From: Augochlora pura
Lineage: Eukaryota; Arthropoda; Insecta; Hymenoptera; Halictidae
NCBI RefSeq assembly: GCF_028453695.1
Contig: NC_135777.1
Span: 23,522,796-23,586,795, forward strand
DNA: 64,000 nucleotides
Direction of reading: 5' to 3'
In this document: one piece after another, positions 23,641 through 37,600 of the stretch
Layout: every line of letters begins with the position of its first letter
Numbering within the stretch: the stretch's first letter is position 1
The notes under the pieces: model-generated
Seen by the model: only the letters and a program-made list of their open reading frames with translations
What the model was told of the DNA's origin: nothing
Database searches by the model: none
Program-made: the position numbers and the translations under genes

Positions 23641-25087
23641 ATTACGATAAGTATTAAAAATAATTATTAAGAGAGAAATATATTTTTGTTTTCAAAGTAC
23701 CATTCCTTAGTAATTTAAAATGGAAAAGTCATTTAACGAAGGAAACTTATTTTTTTTTTGTAACCATATGATATTTCTTTGTTATTACGTGTTCGTAACA
23801 ATGCGTTCAGTAATTATGTTATTAAGTTCTGCGTTTTTATAAATAATTTATTAAACACTGTAAAGTGTAGTACATAGTATCACAACATCTGTAGTCTATA
23901 TATAGTGTATATTTAAGAATTATTACATATACAATTCACACATGTATATATAGAAAAGAGCGTTTCAATTACTATGTGCTGAAATCCGGCTTATTGTGAA
24001 GTTTCATAAGTCCGTTAACGTAATTCGCTTTATATAATAAGACTGATTTAACTAAGTAAATGCGTGTTATTGTAAATACGATAATATACATGTACCGTAG
24101 ATATAATTTCTCAATATACTGCATTTTGAATATTCATTTCTAATATGCGAACTAAGTATTCAAACATTTCGTTATATACTCACAGCCAACATCTAAAGTA
24201 AAGATTCATTGTACATTATTTTTATATTCAATACATTTGTATTCAAAGGTTTAAACCCAGGTGGTAATAAATCATATTTAAATATATATGTAGTCGCTCA
24301 TTATATACATCACAATAGCAATACATAAAAAATTATAAGTTGATGCTTTTTCAATCTTACAAATGTTCTGTAGGTTGTCGATAACGACAATAGTTCACGT
24401 CTTTACCAAAACTAATTAGGTCACCTTTAAGACAGTGTCATTTCGTTTGCGTGTTTGTTTTTCTTTTTAACTGAATCATATATTTGAAAGGTATTACATT
24501 TTTACTTACAATAGTTTTTCGTAAAACGAAATACATGACTTTCATTATAGTTCATAATACCTATGCAAACTTTTGGCACACGTTTTATTCGTCATGTACA
24601 GAAATTTGTCAAATACATTTTTTTTTCATTTTGTCCGGTATACTTGCATATCGATTACACGTTCTCCGTGTTTTAAAAATGCATATAGATTTACAAATTA
24701 TAATACAAATGTATATATTTGGATAACATAACCCTGCTAAATATCCTGCGCCATTTAATCCTTCGGCGGGCGCAACCGTCCACGCCGGTCGAATTTATAA
24801 ACATACAGCATGTCGCGAAACCTCAACTATAAATTTAGAGGATTTTCGTTATTCTTTTAGTCTCGTTTCAAATGTTTTGTTCATCGAAACGCGTTGTCGT
24901 AAATGAACTGCAATTAATCCTTAAGGGATATTTTAATTTTAAATGTGATTCACGTCGTTTAAGCGCCTTGAAGGTACAAATTTAAATACATATCTCTATT
25001 AACGCTTACTGCGGTATGAAATTCAGCTTTTATATTCCAAAGAATCATAGAATCATAAAAGATGTCGGAGCGCTAAGTAATTGCACC

Positions 25088-25156
25088 ATGATGACGGAAG
25101 CCCCGGGTTTGGGTAGACCCGTGCCCCCAGGATTTTGTGCGTACCGAAATCGTTAA
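25088..25156 (+). CDS. Possible 22-codon small ORF in a GC islet
   Basis: An ATG in good context (CACCATGATG) opens a 22-residue frame, Met-Met-Thr-Glu-Ala-Pro-Gly-Leu-Gly-Arg onward, that is Pro/Gly-rich and ends with TAA. The surrounding 70 bp are far richer in GC than the neighbouring kilobases, which suggests selection. No homologue is known to me. It may instead be part of a non-coding element. Coding status is unproven. Confidence 0.2.
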   Translation: MMTEAPGLGRPVPPGFCAYRNR

Positions 25157-26290
25157 TACACAATACGATTATTACTTAATTCTTCATTGTAATACCTTTA
25201 TAGAACATAGAATAAAAAATCGTATCTCGAACATACCGTGTACAATGATTGCTTGATGATTGAATGCCAAATGCATTGAAGTTACCCTTCCCCCATTTAT
25301 AGAAAGAGGCACGCCCGCTGGAGGGTTAAGGAAAAATTGTTTGTATATGCCAGCAAAATCAATTCACTGAATAACTAATTAAATTCTATGTTCAAATAGC
25401 TGTTGTACAAATGTAACTGTTTACGAGATTAGCGCGAAATACATTTGAGTATAGAAATTGAATTGTATCACACATTTTAGCCTTAAAGTGCATTAAACGT
25501 TTTATATTTTCAACGAAATGGAATTTAGTCATAAGAACGTTAATTTATTGTCACGGGATGAATATAAAAATTTTATATAAATATAGTATTTTTGTCAGAA
25601 AGGATGACTTTTGAAATATTTTCTTATATATTAACAAATGCATCAATTATTATACCCAAATGCATTAATACACACTTAGCAAATGTATGTTGGTGTCACT
25701 GTATTGTATCCGATACAACTTAGTATAAATTTGCTATCTAATAATCGTTGTGAGCCAGGACCTCTACGCAATAGTAAACAACGTTGTAATGAAGGGGCTA
25801 CAAAACTGTTTCGATAAACTCCCTTAAATTGAGATTCACTGAACATAATACAACCAACAAATCGTACATAGATTTAAACATGTTACACATACACGCACAC
25901 GCACGCATATACAAGTCGATTATTTCAAGCCAGTTGTCACATCAATGACAATCGAGCACTAATAAATAATTTAAACATAAGATTTGAAAATGTATCCATT
26001 ATAAAGTGAATGTAACAAGAGTTGTATTCATTCCTATGTAAATATATTTGAAGCGAATGATGTACTGATAAAAGAATGTATTCTATAATTACTGGAAAGT
26101 ATTTATGCTAATATCATAAAGGCAGCTGATACTGGAAACACTTTTATAAATCTATGGCAGATGACAGTATTGCAATTCCATACACTAATCTGCATAGATG
26201 ATAAGCCTTTCAAATAAATACATTTATCAGTTGAAAGTAGAGTACAATACATTAAGCAATGTAACTTTGTTTACCAATATAAATTAGTCT

Positions 26291-26383
26291 TTACAAATGT
26301 CTCCCGACCAAACCTGGCAAGGCGACGCGTGTGTGCAGTGGTAGTAGTGGTCCCGGAATAACTTCTCCCATCACAGTTCCCAG
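26291..26383 (-). CDS. Candidate alternative last exon of the Na+/H+ exchanger
   Basis: On the minus strand a GGGGCAG acceptor is followed by an in-frame 30-codon exon reading LGTVMGEVIPGPLLPLHTRV and onward to a stop, in phase 0. In the last constitutive exon of the exchanger a strong GTGAGT donor lies inside the coding sequence (after CAACCG, ending 30745), also in phase 0. Joining the two would give a different C-terminus after GVQP. The implied intron is 4.4 kb. The GC-rich exon in AT-rich DNA and matching phases are the evidence; the polypyrimidine tract is poor. Confidence 0.4.
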   Translation of the reverse strand: MGTVMGEVIPGPLLPLHTRVALPGLVGRHL

Positions 26384-28960
26384 CTGCCCCACAAAGTATT
26401 AAACACATCAAGAATCCATCTCCCGATTCTTACACATTATTTAGTGTCATACCAAATACAATTATTAAAACATTAATATTGTGTACTTTGAAAATCCTGA
26501 TTAAAGTCATTCATGAGATATTACATACAATACACAAAGGAACTAAACACATATCTCAACTAAATCTCTCCTATAAGAAATAAGGTTTCTCCGTAGTTAC
26601 AAGGATTCAAATCATGTAAAATAATAATAGGATCCCCATATTTTAGAAAAGATAATGCAGGATATTCCATGAGAAACGAAGTTAATTCATCAATTTCTCT
26701 CTTTAAATAGTTGTAACCGGCTGATTAAAACATCCGTTATATGTTTACGCACCAAACGAAACTCTGATGCTAATTGCAAGTCCAGGATTGTGTAGGCTAA
26801 TCCTGGACTTCCAGTCACCTCAAAGAGTAATGCGAAAACTCTCTTGTTGTTTACTATCGGTATATTATATACTTACATCAAAGTTTTTCTTGTTACTGTA
26901 TCTTTATCTTGTCCAAAATACTAAACAAATATTTTTCAACTTAAAGAAATATCAGGAAAATATAATTAACATTTACAAAAAACTATAATACGACAATATT
27001 ATTGTGTGACACCAAGATTGCATATGCACATATCTAGGTCATAATTTGCTCGCTAAGTATCGATTGAGGTATTACTTACTATGTGCCAGAGGACATACAT
27101 ATACAACTTGTATCATTTTAAGAATTTTCAAACTTATCTGGTAACAGAATTCCATTGATTAGAAATTAAATACAGTCAGAATTCATTAAAAAGAAACTAG
27201 ACGTTAAACAATACATATGATTATGGCATGTTGTAAAATAAGAGGAACAGCGCTTAATATTAACAACGTAATTGCAGCTAGATCTTGAAAAATGTATACA
27301 ACTCGCTATTACGACAATAAAGTATGTTAAATTCACTTTCATAAATGTGTTCTGTTTGGGGGAGCTCCTTAGATGTGTATCTGGAGAAACCAAATAGAAA
27401 TAAGCAATATGAACAAATTAAATGAAAGAACGAAAATGAATAAGATATAATAACAGGATAGAAACTAAAAATCTGCACAAACCACTAAAAACACTATTGT
27501 AACTATACAAACAGTCATAAAACATTTATATTCGTAAGAATAAACTGTTTGCCGATTGCACGATAATGTACGTTTTTTCGATGAAAAATTTGAATAGGTT
27601 TAATTATGACTTATTCTGAAATGCAAATTGTATAAAGTAGAGATTTATAGGGAAACATGTCAAACCCCGGACATAACGATTTTTATAAAGTTTAGATTAA
27701 TCTCCCATATAAATTTTATCAAAATTGGTATGCTAGATTTTTGACGTGTTTCCTTGCGAGTTATTTCTTATATTCTAATATAAGAATACGATGTGTAAAA
27801 CTTATGCGTAAGGATGAGTGCATTAATCTAATTGCAGCACTGTATAAAGAATATGTCAAGAACTCTACTTAAGAAATAATCGTACAGTAAGAAATACTTA
27901 CAATAATGCATATAAAGCTGAACGAAATTATTTTCTTTTCTACATAACGACTCATTAGTAGTAGTGTAAGTAGTGTGCAAGCGGCAAATCTTAAATAACA
28001 TTCTTAATACAGAACATAATGGCTGGTAAAGTGATTTGGTTTCACATGCAATAACATTCAGTAAACAATAGATCTAAACTAAACTTTTTATAAGTACAAC
28101 TATATATATGTATATATAGAGAGATGGAATGTAGGAAGTGTGAAGTAAAACAATGGAAAAGAACTGCAAGGGGGCAATATTCTACTCCCTCAACCTGTTA
28201 ATAAGTTCTGATGTTACTAAAGTATGAAGCTTACAGGTACATTGAATACTGAAAATTATGTTTAATGTTCGGTTACAATATTTGTAAGTTTGGCAATTTT
28301 AATAACATGTTTCTGTACATTATGCCTGTGTCGAGCCTTTTGCTATAATTATTCTACTTTGAAAGAAAAATCATAATATGTACATATTCTAGGAATTTCT
28401 TGTTCACAGACTATATCATCTGATTCTTGTAAATTGCATTCATACTAAAATACACCACACTATCACGCCAACAAGCTCTGAATACAGAGATAATGAGTTA
28501 ATATTCTTTGCACCAATATTATCTTTTCACCTTATTGCTAATGTTAAAAGAAAGTACAATTAACACAACATTTCGTGACAGCGCCAAATCATTCAAATAA
28601 ATATATTATATAAATGTATATTTGTGACTTCAGTATGATAAAATTAATAAATATGCACTTCTCATTTAAATAAAAGAATTCGTATACCGCATTTTTTCAG
28701 TCTATACAAAAATATTAGATTGTCAGCTAATAATACAGAACTTTTTTTCACAAGAATGGGAACACTTTAAGTGAAATTATCGTTTAAAATATTTGATACA
28801 AAGTAATTACTTTTAGTTGTTTCTCCTACCCCGAAAGTCTGTATTACAAAGTTTTTTTTTTCTTTTAAAATCTTCTCAAAATACTATTTTCAATGGTTTC
28901 TGCCCCCATTACAATGTTCGTAATGGAATAAATCCTTCCATTCCAATGATTCTTAGGTCT

Positions 28961-28989
28961 TCATCATCATCATCGTCATCATCATCATT
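28961..28989. repeat. (CAT)n microsatellite
   Basis: TCATCATCATCATCGTCATC-type repeat of about 29 bp with one CGT interruption. The Ser-rich frame it creates is an artefact. Confidence 0.85.
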
Positions 28990-30627
28990 CCTTTTTCTCT
29001 AAAAAAATCGGTAAGAACGCGATCAAATGTAGACTAGATAGATGGCTTTTAAATGGCTAAAGGAAAAGTCGGACAAAAACTTGGCGCTTAAGTTAAATTA
29101 ACAGAAATACCTTTTTAACGTTTAACAGTACAGCTATATGAGCAGACATTAAACATAATTTTCAAATTAAGAACGTAATTTTCAAACGAAATTCTATGCA
29201 CAAAATAAGAAATAGAATGTGTTTTTCTTTTTTATATTAGCTAGTCTATGTTACGTGAACAAGGAAGTGTTAAATTGTAGAATGTCACATACGTGTACAT
29301 TGACTCTTCAATAAATTCTAACTCGTTAATTCTTCATGTGTTTATTAAAGATAAACAGTGACTAGAATAGTTGCATACATTTACTGCACTTGTAAAATAA
29401 CTTTGGTAAGAACACTATATGTAAATTCATGCCTATACAGTAGGGGGTTCAACTTTAGTATATTTTTTATAATTGATTGATATTTCATCAGTGTAGAAGT
29501 ACTGTTGATATTTTTTATAACCCATAGAAACTAATTATATTAAACAGCAATACATATCTTTCTTTTTTTTTTGTAAACAATGTTTACTCACAAAGGTCTT
29601 TGGCAATAATTACATATGCATATCGACAATGCAAAAGTAACATTTTACAATTGCATATTATGTACGCTATGTAATAGATCACGTGTATATCATTGCCTTC
29701 CTACAGTGAAGATAAATGAATTTTTCATGCATATCAACACATTTTATATGAAAGAATTCAGCATAAGCAATGGTCAAGTTAGGAAAGCATAGTCAGTTAG
29801 TGAGTTTCATTAAAGAACATTCATGGGAAGCTTATAAGACATTAAATAGAAACGAAAGCATTATCCTAAACATTGAATTAATACTTTCATATAAAATGGA
29901 AAGACTATGTTGTACATGTGTCTTCGAGAATGTCTCAATGTAAAAATGTTATAACTAGACTGCGAAAGTTTATGCAAATGCGTATTTTAGAAAAATCAGC
30001 TACAGAAATAAAACTTCAACTGAAATAAGTTTCAACGTTAGAGAATATATAAAAAATATATTTCTTTTCTCTTTGCATATTACATGCATATTGTCAGAAT
30101 TGTGTGAGTGCGACGATTAAGCTATTGATACGTACCGATTACCGATTGACATTCGCATCGAGCAGAGAACGATAAGACACGAACGTGTAGTCGGCGTCAC
30201 TTCTTCGGTGACGACACGCAGAGACGGAGACGTTGTATTTATACATATGCGTATCAGATACATTTTTATGTACTACACATTTGATGCAATATCGATTACA
30301 TTGACTGAACACAATTTTACGAATTTCTTTTAGCATCTACGTAAGTACATATTTACCAAATCTATGCTATACATACTTCCTATATATCTTCCGTATAGTT
30401 TGCATATTCGTGCATACAGTCTGCATATTTACTTCAAATCGTCAGTGCATAAACTTCCGCAGTCTAGTTATAACAAAGGGATAATTTCAAGTCACGTGTA
30501 AATATAATTACAGGAAATAGTCAATTACAAATGATATATATTCGTTTGTACGAATGTACGAAGTATTCTCGCGTATGGATTAGTTTTGTACAAAAATTTA
30601 AGTATCTCAATTCAATTATGTTAACTT

Positions 30628-33600
30628 CTACCTTCTGTGTAAATTAAGAATTACATAAGGTTCATCTGGATTAGTGGCATCTGTGTTGTTAGGTTGATAG
30701 CACGGGTTAATAGTGTAATTGAGATTAGGTTGATGAAAACTCACCGGTTGAACACCACTCCTTCGCCGTCCCATTTCACGATCTTCAAGACAAAAATCTG
30801 AATCTGAATCTATCTTTCTAATCGCATCATCCTATAACATTAGAAATTGCAGTATTAAGATCATTATTATTTGATTTTACGTATTCGATATTATACCTCT
30901 GTCATTTGTTGCGTTGTTGTAAGAATCCTGGCCAGAGGTCCACAACATACGGGCAATGTCTCCAGCAATGTTGGCCTGGAGTGAGTTAGGAGAGGCTTCA
31001 TGTAGCGAGTATCAAAATCACCCCAGATTCTGGCAAGTAATGCTTTTTCATTAGGTTTCGCACTACTGCCTGGTAATGACCCATCCTGCATAGAATTATA
31101 CTGTGAAAGGTGAAGGATACTTCGATTATCCATCCTGTATGATCATGATACTGTTTTCAAACGTAATCGAGTAAAAAAAAATTATAATTATTAAAGAAGC
31201 TTCCAGAGGCATTCTATTTCTTCTCAAGTAATTTAAATTATATAACATTAATAGAAAGTTTAAAATATGCATAAGGCAATTTAACAAAACATAAGTATCA
31301 ATGAAATTTCTTGTGTAATGTAATATTTAGTGTTAGGTATTAATGAACATGCTAATTAATCGTCGTTATATTCGTGTACCCTGTTAATTATAATTGTATA
31401 TGTTTTCTTAATAAATATAAAGTACGTATAAATATTTTGTATACTACTAATCATCAACATACAGAATGGATAACAAAAACGATACGAAAAAATATTTGAG
31501 CACATGCTGTTAACAAATAGAACGTCAATAAAAAAAAAATTATAGCTTGAAATACATAAAGCAATTAATAAGATCGTTTAGATATACAAATACAGCTAAA
31601 CATGAAAATAACATATGTAAACTTGTTAATACTATAATTTATTAAATTACTATTAAGCTGCTTTCAACAAATAAATAAAATATTACTTATCAAAAGGCAA
31701 ATTAATAATTAATAATTATTTTGATATTTCTTTAAGATAATAATTTACATTGTTACAAGAGTTAATCTGTAAGCATAAAGTGTTAAAGCACGCTGATATA
31801 ATGAAATGCGTGTCTTTTTTATTTGTATATGCACCAATACTGGTAATGTAATATTGTCAATAGTTACTGCAAACATTTTAATAAGATAAGATAAGATATC
31901 CTAGACTTTTGTAGATAGAATTTTTTTTTTTAAATTTTGTATCTATCAACAGCAGAAAGCAACTCTTATAATACCAGTCATAATGCACAAAACTAGTAAT
32001 TTATATTTTATATAATTGCGTAAGAAAATATGAAACATATGCTACAAACACAAATGCAAAATACTGATAATTTTGAATACACAATTCTTTATATGAAAAT
32101 TGTTCCGGACCATGTACATAATAATACTCAATTTTTGAATTAATAAGAAAACATACCGACGGACTTCGCTCCCTACGCATGTCCAGATCTCCAAAGCCAC
32201 CTTCGCCTCCAGACTATTAAAATTAGCAAGTTAAAGTTTCCTGTATTTACTAGATTAATTATGAAGCGTAATTATTTAGAATTAATAAAGCATTCTTACA
32301 GATTTCATTATAATGTAATAGACATGCTGGATTTCTCAAAAAGTTAAGATCTAGTGCAAGCTATAGTTTTAGTAGTTTTTGTGCATCAGTAACCCAATAT
32401 TATATAAGTGTAATTATAAGAAAATAATGTTAGTGAATATATTCTTTGGAAACAGTCAATAAGTACAGAAATTATACCCCTAAAAATTTTCAACCAGTCT
32501 CTAGAATATTTCAAAATGCATGTTGGACTAAAAAAAACATTGTCAAAAAACTAGCAACATGAGAATAATATCGTTTAAAGCACTCATGCGTGAATACCTT
32601 TGCATAAATTAAACAACTATGTATTTGTAGAATACGAATGAATGATCCAGAATTCTTTATATACATTTTAACTTAATTTTATATGAATTTGCTATAAATA
32701 AAATCATTATAAAGATGAAAGTAATAAAGAGTCGAAAAAAAAGATAAAGGAAGAAGTACATCTTGCTGTAGAGTGTACTAGTATTGAGTACTAAATACTT
32801 AATGTTGAATGCCTGTTAATGTACGAAATCATATTTTCATATCTACAGAGATGCTTTCTGTTATAAAATATAAATTTTTGTGTAGAATATTCTAAAGATA
32901 ATCTTATTAAAATTTTGCTTTCAGAAACATGTATACATTTGTTTCTTCTTCTTCAGTGCCAGAAGGTCTAATATGTTTATAGAACACGTTATAAACAAAA
33001 AGGGTGGCGTTAATGAACAATGTTGAAAACAACACAGCTAAATGTTATACAATTACATATTGTATATAAGAAAGAACTAAAACTGAATTATATATACTAA
33101 GGTCATCAAGAAAGTGCAGTTTTTTAAAACTAAGTATTAGCAGCACATAAGTTATTATACATTCTTATTTAAAGGCTGTCGCTAAATATTGCTATTAATT
33201 TGTTTAAATATTTCATTTAGGATAAAATACCTAAAATACTTACACTACGCATACCATTATGCGACAATCCTTCTATTTCTTCATCCACCCCGACTCTAAA
33301 ATATGATTAGCTTCAATACAGTCGTCACAAGCAATTATTTATGTAAAATTAATTATTTGAACAATTATATATACTCACGGTATATTAAACCAACTTAAAA
33401 ATTGAGTTGTTGCTCCACCTTGGAAAATGACTGTCAGAATGACAATTAAGCTTGTTGTTGTTAACATGGCCTGTCGAGCGTCCGACACAGTGTTCCTGAT
33501 GGCTAAAGCAAAACTCATAGCGCCTCTCAACCCGGCAAAAAACAACATGTGTTGGTAATTTAATGAAATTTTCGGCTTTCGCGCCAAGTTTAATATAAAC

Positions 33601-36208
33601 GATAATGGATACACGTTCGCTGCGCGTCCTAACATTGCGCACAACTATGAGAAACAAAGTTAAGGACTTCTTATATCGTAAAAATATTATAAAATGTTGG
33701 CCAAAGAATTAATTCTATCATTGAAGGATACAAATCCTGTGAAAATAAATCCTGGGTCAAAGTGGTGTTTCGGGAAGGTGAACATCGTGACACCAATGTA
33801 ACTGAATATAAAATTTTCAGCTAAAAAATTCAGAAGTTCGAACAGTTGCTTCGTTCTTTGACGAGAGTCGGGACTTAAATTGTTATAGGTATAATGTGCC
33901 TGACATATACCGCAGAATAAAACAGCAACTACGCCTATATAAAAATATTTTTTACAATTATATCAATTGAAAATGAGGTTCGTTGAAAAATTATTCGTTG
34001 TACTGTTACATCACAATTTACCTGTAAGATCGGACGCCTCCGCAATTAAAAAGGTACTATAAGACATTAAGACAAATAATGCCGATTCCAACAAAGGAAA
34101 ATCCCTGACTCTAGTAAATTTAGTTAACAAAGCCGTAATACAGCCCATTGTGGCACCAATAAATAATGATAGACTGAAGATACCAACGAAATCACCAAAT
34201 GCTTGGAAAAAGGCTACAGTTTCAAAACCACCTGAACCAGATTGGTAACGTTCTCCATAGTTCTGTATAGAACTGCAATGAAATATATACGCAGTAGTTT
34301 AAAAATAACACTGACACAAGTATAATTATAAAACTATATCCATATAATTATATACATACCCACTGAGCACAATAGCAACCGCATCATTTAAAACACTTTC
34401 CCCAAATACTAAAGCATATAAATTTACATCTACATGTAAATCATTAAAAATAGAAATTATAGTTAGTGGATCTGTAGGAGATATTAATGCTCCAAAGTAT
34501 AACGTATCCAAAAACGTGAACGAATGGGAAAGATGTGGTATTAATTGCATAAAGGCATACATTAGAATTCTGAAAAAAATAAAGAAATATACACTGCATA
34601 TCTGACTACATTCCAAGAGAAGAGATAAGTTTAATCCAATTGACCTATGGAGTTATCGCAAGATAAGACCATTATTAAAACTTTTGTACATCAAGAAAAT
34701 ATTTTTTTATCATTAATTATTAGTCTGGTACGTTTATTACACATAATAAGTACATACCCTATGACAAGTGCTGAAATTGTTGTTCCAATTAGAGCATAAG
34801 TAAGAATTGCACCTAAATTTCTAAAGAAGTATTTCTGAAATAAAAGAATTATGAAGCAAATTATATCGTATATCAAGCAGTACAATAGGTACAATAAATA
34901 TATAACGAAGTTACTCACTCGTTTTAGACTGTAACCAGCATGGAAAATAATTGGTGGTAAAATAATATTGAAAAATATTTCTGGATCAAAGGTGGCCTAT
35001 AATAATCCAGTTATTTTTGAGAAAATATATGCTAAGTTCATATGTGTTTTATACATTACTTCATTGCAATACCTTTAAATCAATTTCATTATCCTGCTTG
35101 AAAATTTCCCCCCTAAATGAGTAAGCGAATGTTTTATTTTTGATAGTGCCACCACTTTTATCTTCTGGGAAACGTAACCACAATGTATCTGGAGGAACTG
35201 ATTGGTTGTATTTACTACTGTTGTCTGGCACAACAGGCATATGGAGTATGGTGCTACTTTTTTTAAAGCCATAGCGAATTACTGCTCCTATAATTAATCC
35301 TGCAAAATGTCATATGTTTGAAATTAATTGAAATAGTCATGTGACATATTGTGGAGAGTATAAATTAATGTCTTTCATTTCATCAAGTATGTACCCTTGG
35401 ACATTTACATAACTGGAATTATCATTATATAATTTTCTTATAGTCTATGTATCTGTGTTAATTGATTGAAATATAAAAAATACATTTTTATAATGATCAA
35501 TCATTAATGGCTGTTCAAAGCCTGCACTATTTGTAATATTTCAATAGAAAATAACATTAATGTTATTTTTTTCAAACGTTTGATAACAAAACTAAAGCGT
35601 TTCGTTATATTTTAGATGTAAACTCTATGACTGATTAAAAACAAAGGATCCATTCTTGCTGTAATTACGAAATAAGATTGTTCATGGTAGTGTACAATGA
35701 TTTATTTTACACCGGTACGCTCTTGAATGTACAAACATTGTTCTTTCTTACAAAAAATCGAAAAGAACGTTTTATTATATCTATACAATAATAACTACTA
35801 ACATTAAACAGAACTACATATCGTATGTACATGTATCTATACATGAATTAACGACGTAATAGAACATTTTATACGGCTACAATTGCAAACCGATAGAAAA
35901 ACTTTCGTAATACGTTTCTATTAATGATATTGTCTCGTAAACACGATAAAAGCAGACGACTTACCGTAAATGACAGCTAGACCAGTTTCATGGAGGAACC
36001 TAAGTCGACGATGCTTAAATGTCCATATTGTTAAAACAGTTAATATTAATAGAAATGTGTACAATAGAAGATTCAAACTATCGAGCCTATGTAAGAACTG
36101 TGCTTTCGCATCTAATTCAATGTCTGTCGCGGCCCCGTTACACGATTCTAACACGATAATACACAAAATTATAAGGAGAAAAATTCGTGCACCGCCTCTC
36201 ACTGCCAT
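30628..36208 (-). CDS. Nhe3: Endosomal-type Na+/H+ exchanger (SLC9A6/A7/A9 group), twelve exons
   Basis: Cation/proton antiporter of the organellar NHE6/7/9 group, setting endosomal pH (family knowledge). Exons: 35965-36208, 35073-35299, 34919-34996, 34758-34834, 34360-34569, 34022-34272, 33732-33934, 33379-33644, 33244-33295, 32157-32213, 30897-31100, 30628-30831. These total 2073 nt, 690 aa. A hydrophobic leader (IFLLIILCIIVLES) precedes about 12 membrane segments. Key motifs: FDPEIFFNIILPPIIFHAGY, ISPTDPLTIISIF, LVFGESVLNDAVAIVLSG and FFAGLRGAMSFALAIRNTV. The tail IWGDFDTRYMKPLLTHSRPT then CCGPLAR matches NHE6/7/9. The symbol follows the fly gene I believe is orthologous. Exon 11 has two in-frame acceptors (31100 or 31086). 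Exon 10 is a 57-nt phase-0 cassette. The ATG at 36208 is the first in frame. Confidence 0.9.
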
Positions 36209-36820
36209 CTTTACTTTACAACCATTTCCCAATGAAACTGTCAGTTCAGCAGTATGACCAACTGTGTGTTAATGATGCAAATGATACAATCGAAATGTGA
36301 CGCTGCTAGATAGAAAACCAAACAAATACAATATGTACATGTTCATGCAGAGGTACATATGGTGCCAGCAATACATATACATGGATATAATAAAAAATAT
36401 GCCTCTTCATTGTATAGAAAGAAAATATTTTAAATTTCGTTTATCGTGAAAAACGATATGTTATCATTGAGAAATTCTTATGTTTAACACGTATGGGGTA
36501 TGTTAAAAATGTTGATCGATCTATGTGTCATGTATGAATTTTATGACTTGAAATATGTAAGTGATTAATTCCATATTGAATAACACACGTGCTGCGCATC
36601 TCGAACGGAATTCTACGCTGTGTATGTCTGTATATGTAAATGCATGCATGTCAAATACCTACATTGCACGTATGTATTCATAGTTCATGCGTTTTCTTAT
36701 AAAATGTGTGTTTACAATGTCGGTGATTTTTATTAAATATTAAATCAGTGGAAGCTCGCGTATGTATATACGTTAAATGTATTATTACGTGAACTTTTGG
36801 TTATCCTATTAATTACAAAC
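36209..36820. promoter_or_regulatory. Divergent promoter region of the exchanger and MPV17
   Basis: 612 bp between two head-to-head start codons. AT-rich, with no strong TATA box in a useful position and no repeat. Presumed to contain both leaders. Confidence 0.5.
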
Positions 36821-37600
36821 ATGCGAAGTATTATAAAATTATATCAAAGGGTATTAACAAAATATCCATTTAGGACCCAAGCTGTTCAAGCTGGTAAATC
36901 TATATGCATATAAGATACAAAATTTAGTGTCACATTATTTATTCGTAGTTAATACTAACATTTACACTTTGGAATGAACAGGTATATTAATGGCATTAGG
37001 AGACGAGATTGCACAAAACTTAATTGAACGGAAAACATTTAGAGAATTAGACTATAAACGTACAGCACAATTTGCATGTATAGGTTTTTGTATTGCTGTG
37101 AGTAATTTTACTGCAAAAACATCCTTATTCCAACGGTTTGTATTGTTTTATAAAATTTTATTAATATCAAATCGCACAACAGGGTCCAGCAACGCGTACT
37201 TGGTATGGAATATTAGATAGATACATTGGTTCTAAGGGAGGAATTATAGTATTAAAGAAAGTATGCTGTGATCAACTACTATTTGCGCCAACATTTATTT
37301 TTGTCTTATTATCTGTAATTGGTATTTTGCAAGGAAATGATGTGGAACATTTAAAAGCTAAATTGCAAAACGAATATTTTGATATTTTAAGGACTAACTA
37401 TAAGGTAACGTTTATAATTTTATTTTGTATGTATGTCCAAGAATCAATAATTACAATGTTTCTTTCAGGTGTGGCCTATGGTACAATTATGTAACTTCTA
37501 TTTTGTACCCCTGCAATACCAAGTCTTGGTTGTACAATCGATAGCCCTGCTATGGAACACCTATATTTCTTATAAAACTAGTATAAAAAAGCAAGAATAA
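36821..37600 (+). CDS. Mpv17: MPV17 mitochondrial inner-membrane protein, four exons
   Basis: Small four-helix channel-like protein of the PMP22/Mpv17 family, involved in mitochondrial DNA maintenance in animals (family knowledge). Exons 36821-36893, 36982-37097, 37183-37404, 37469-37600. These total 543 nt, 180 aa, against 176 in human. Landmarks: LYQRVLTKYPFRTQAVQAG at the start, ILMALGDEIAQNLIE, a hydrophobic stretch ending FCIAGPATRTWYGILDRYI, and the C-terminal signature VWPMVQLCNFYFVPLQYQVL, which lies in the last exon and is diagnostic of the family. Its promoter is shared with the exchanger gene. Confidence 0.95.

Larger units (their letters stand above)
23641..30627. other. AT-rich region between RPA2 and the exchanger gene
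   Basis: Seven kilobases of AT-rich DNA with no recognisable conserved coding exon except a candidate terminal exon at 26291-26383. Two islets of higher GC stand out, around 25080-25150 and 26295-26385. Open frames of 60-80 codons are all hydrophobic or low-complexity and look accidental. Part of it is probably the 3' UTR of the minus-strand exchanger gene, or an intron if the alternative last exon is real. Confidence 0.5.
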
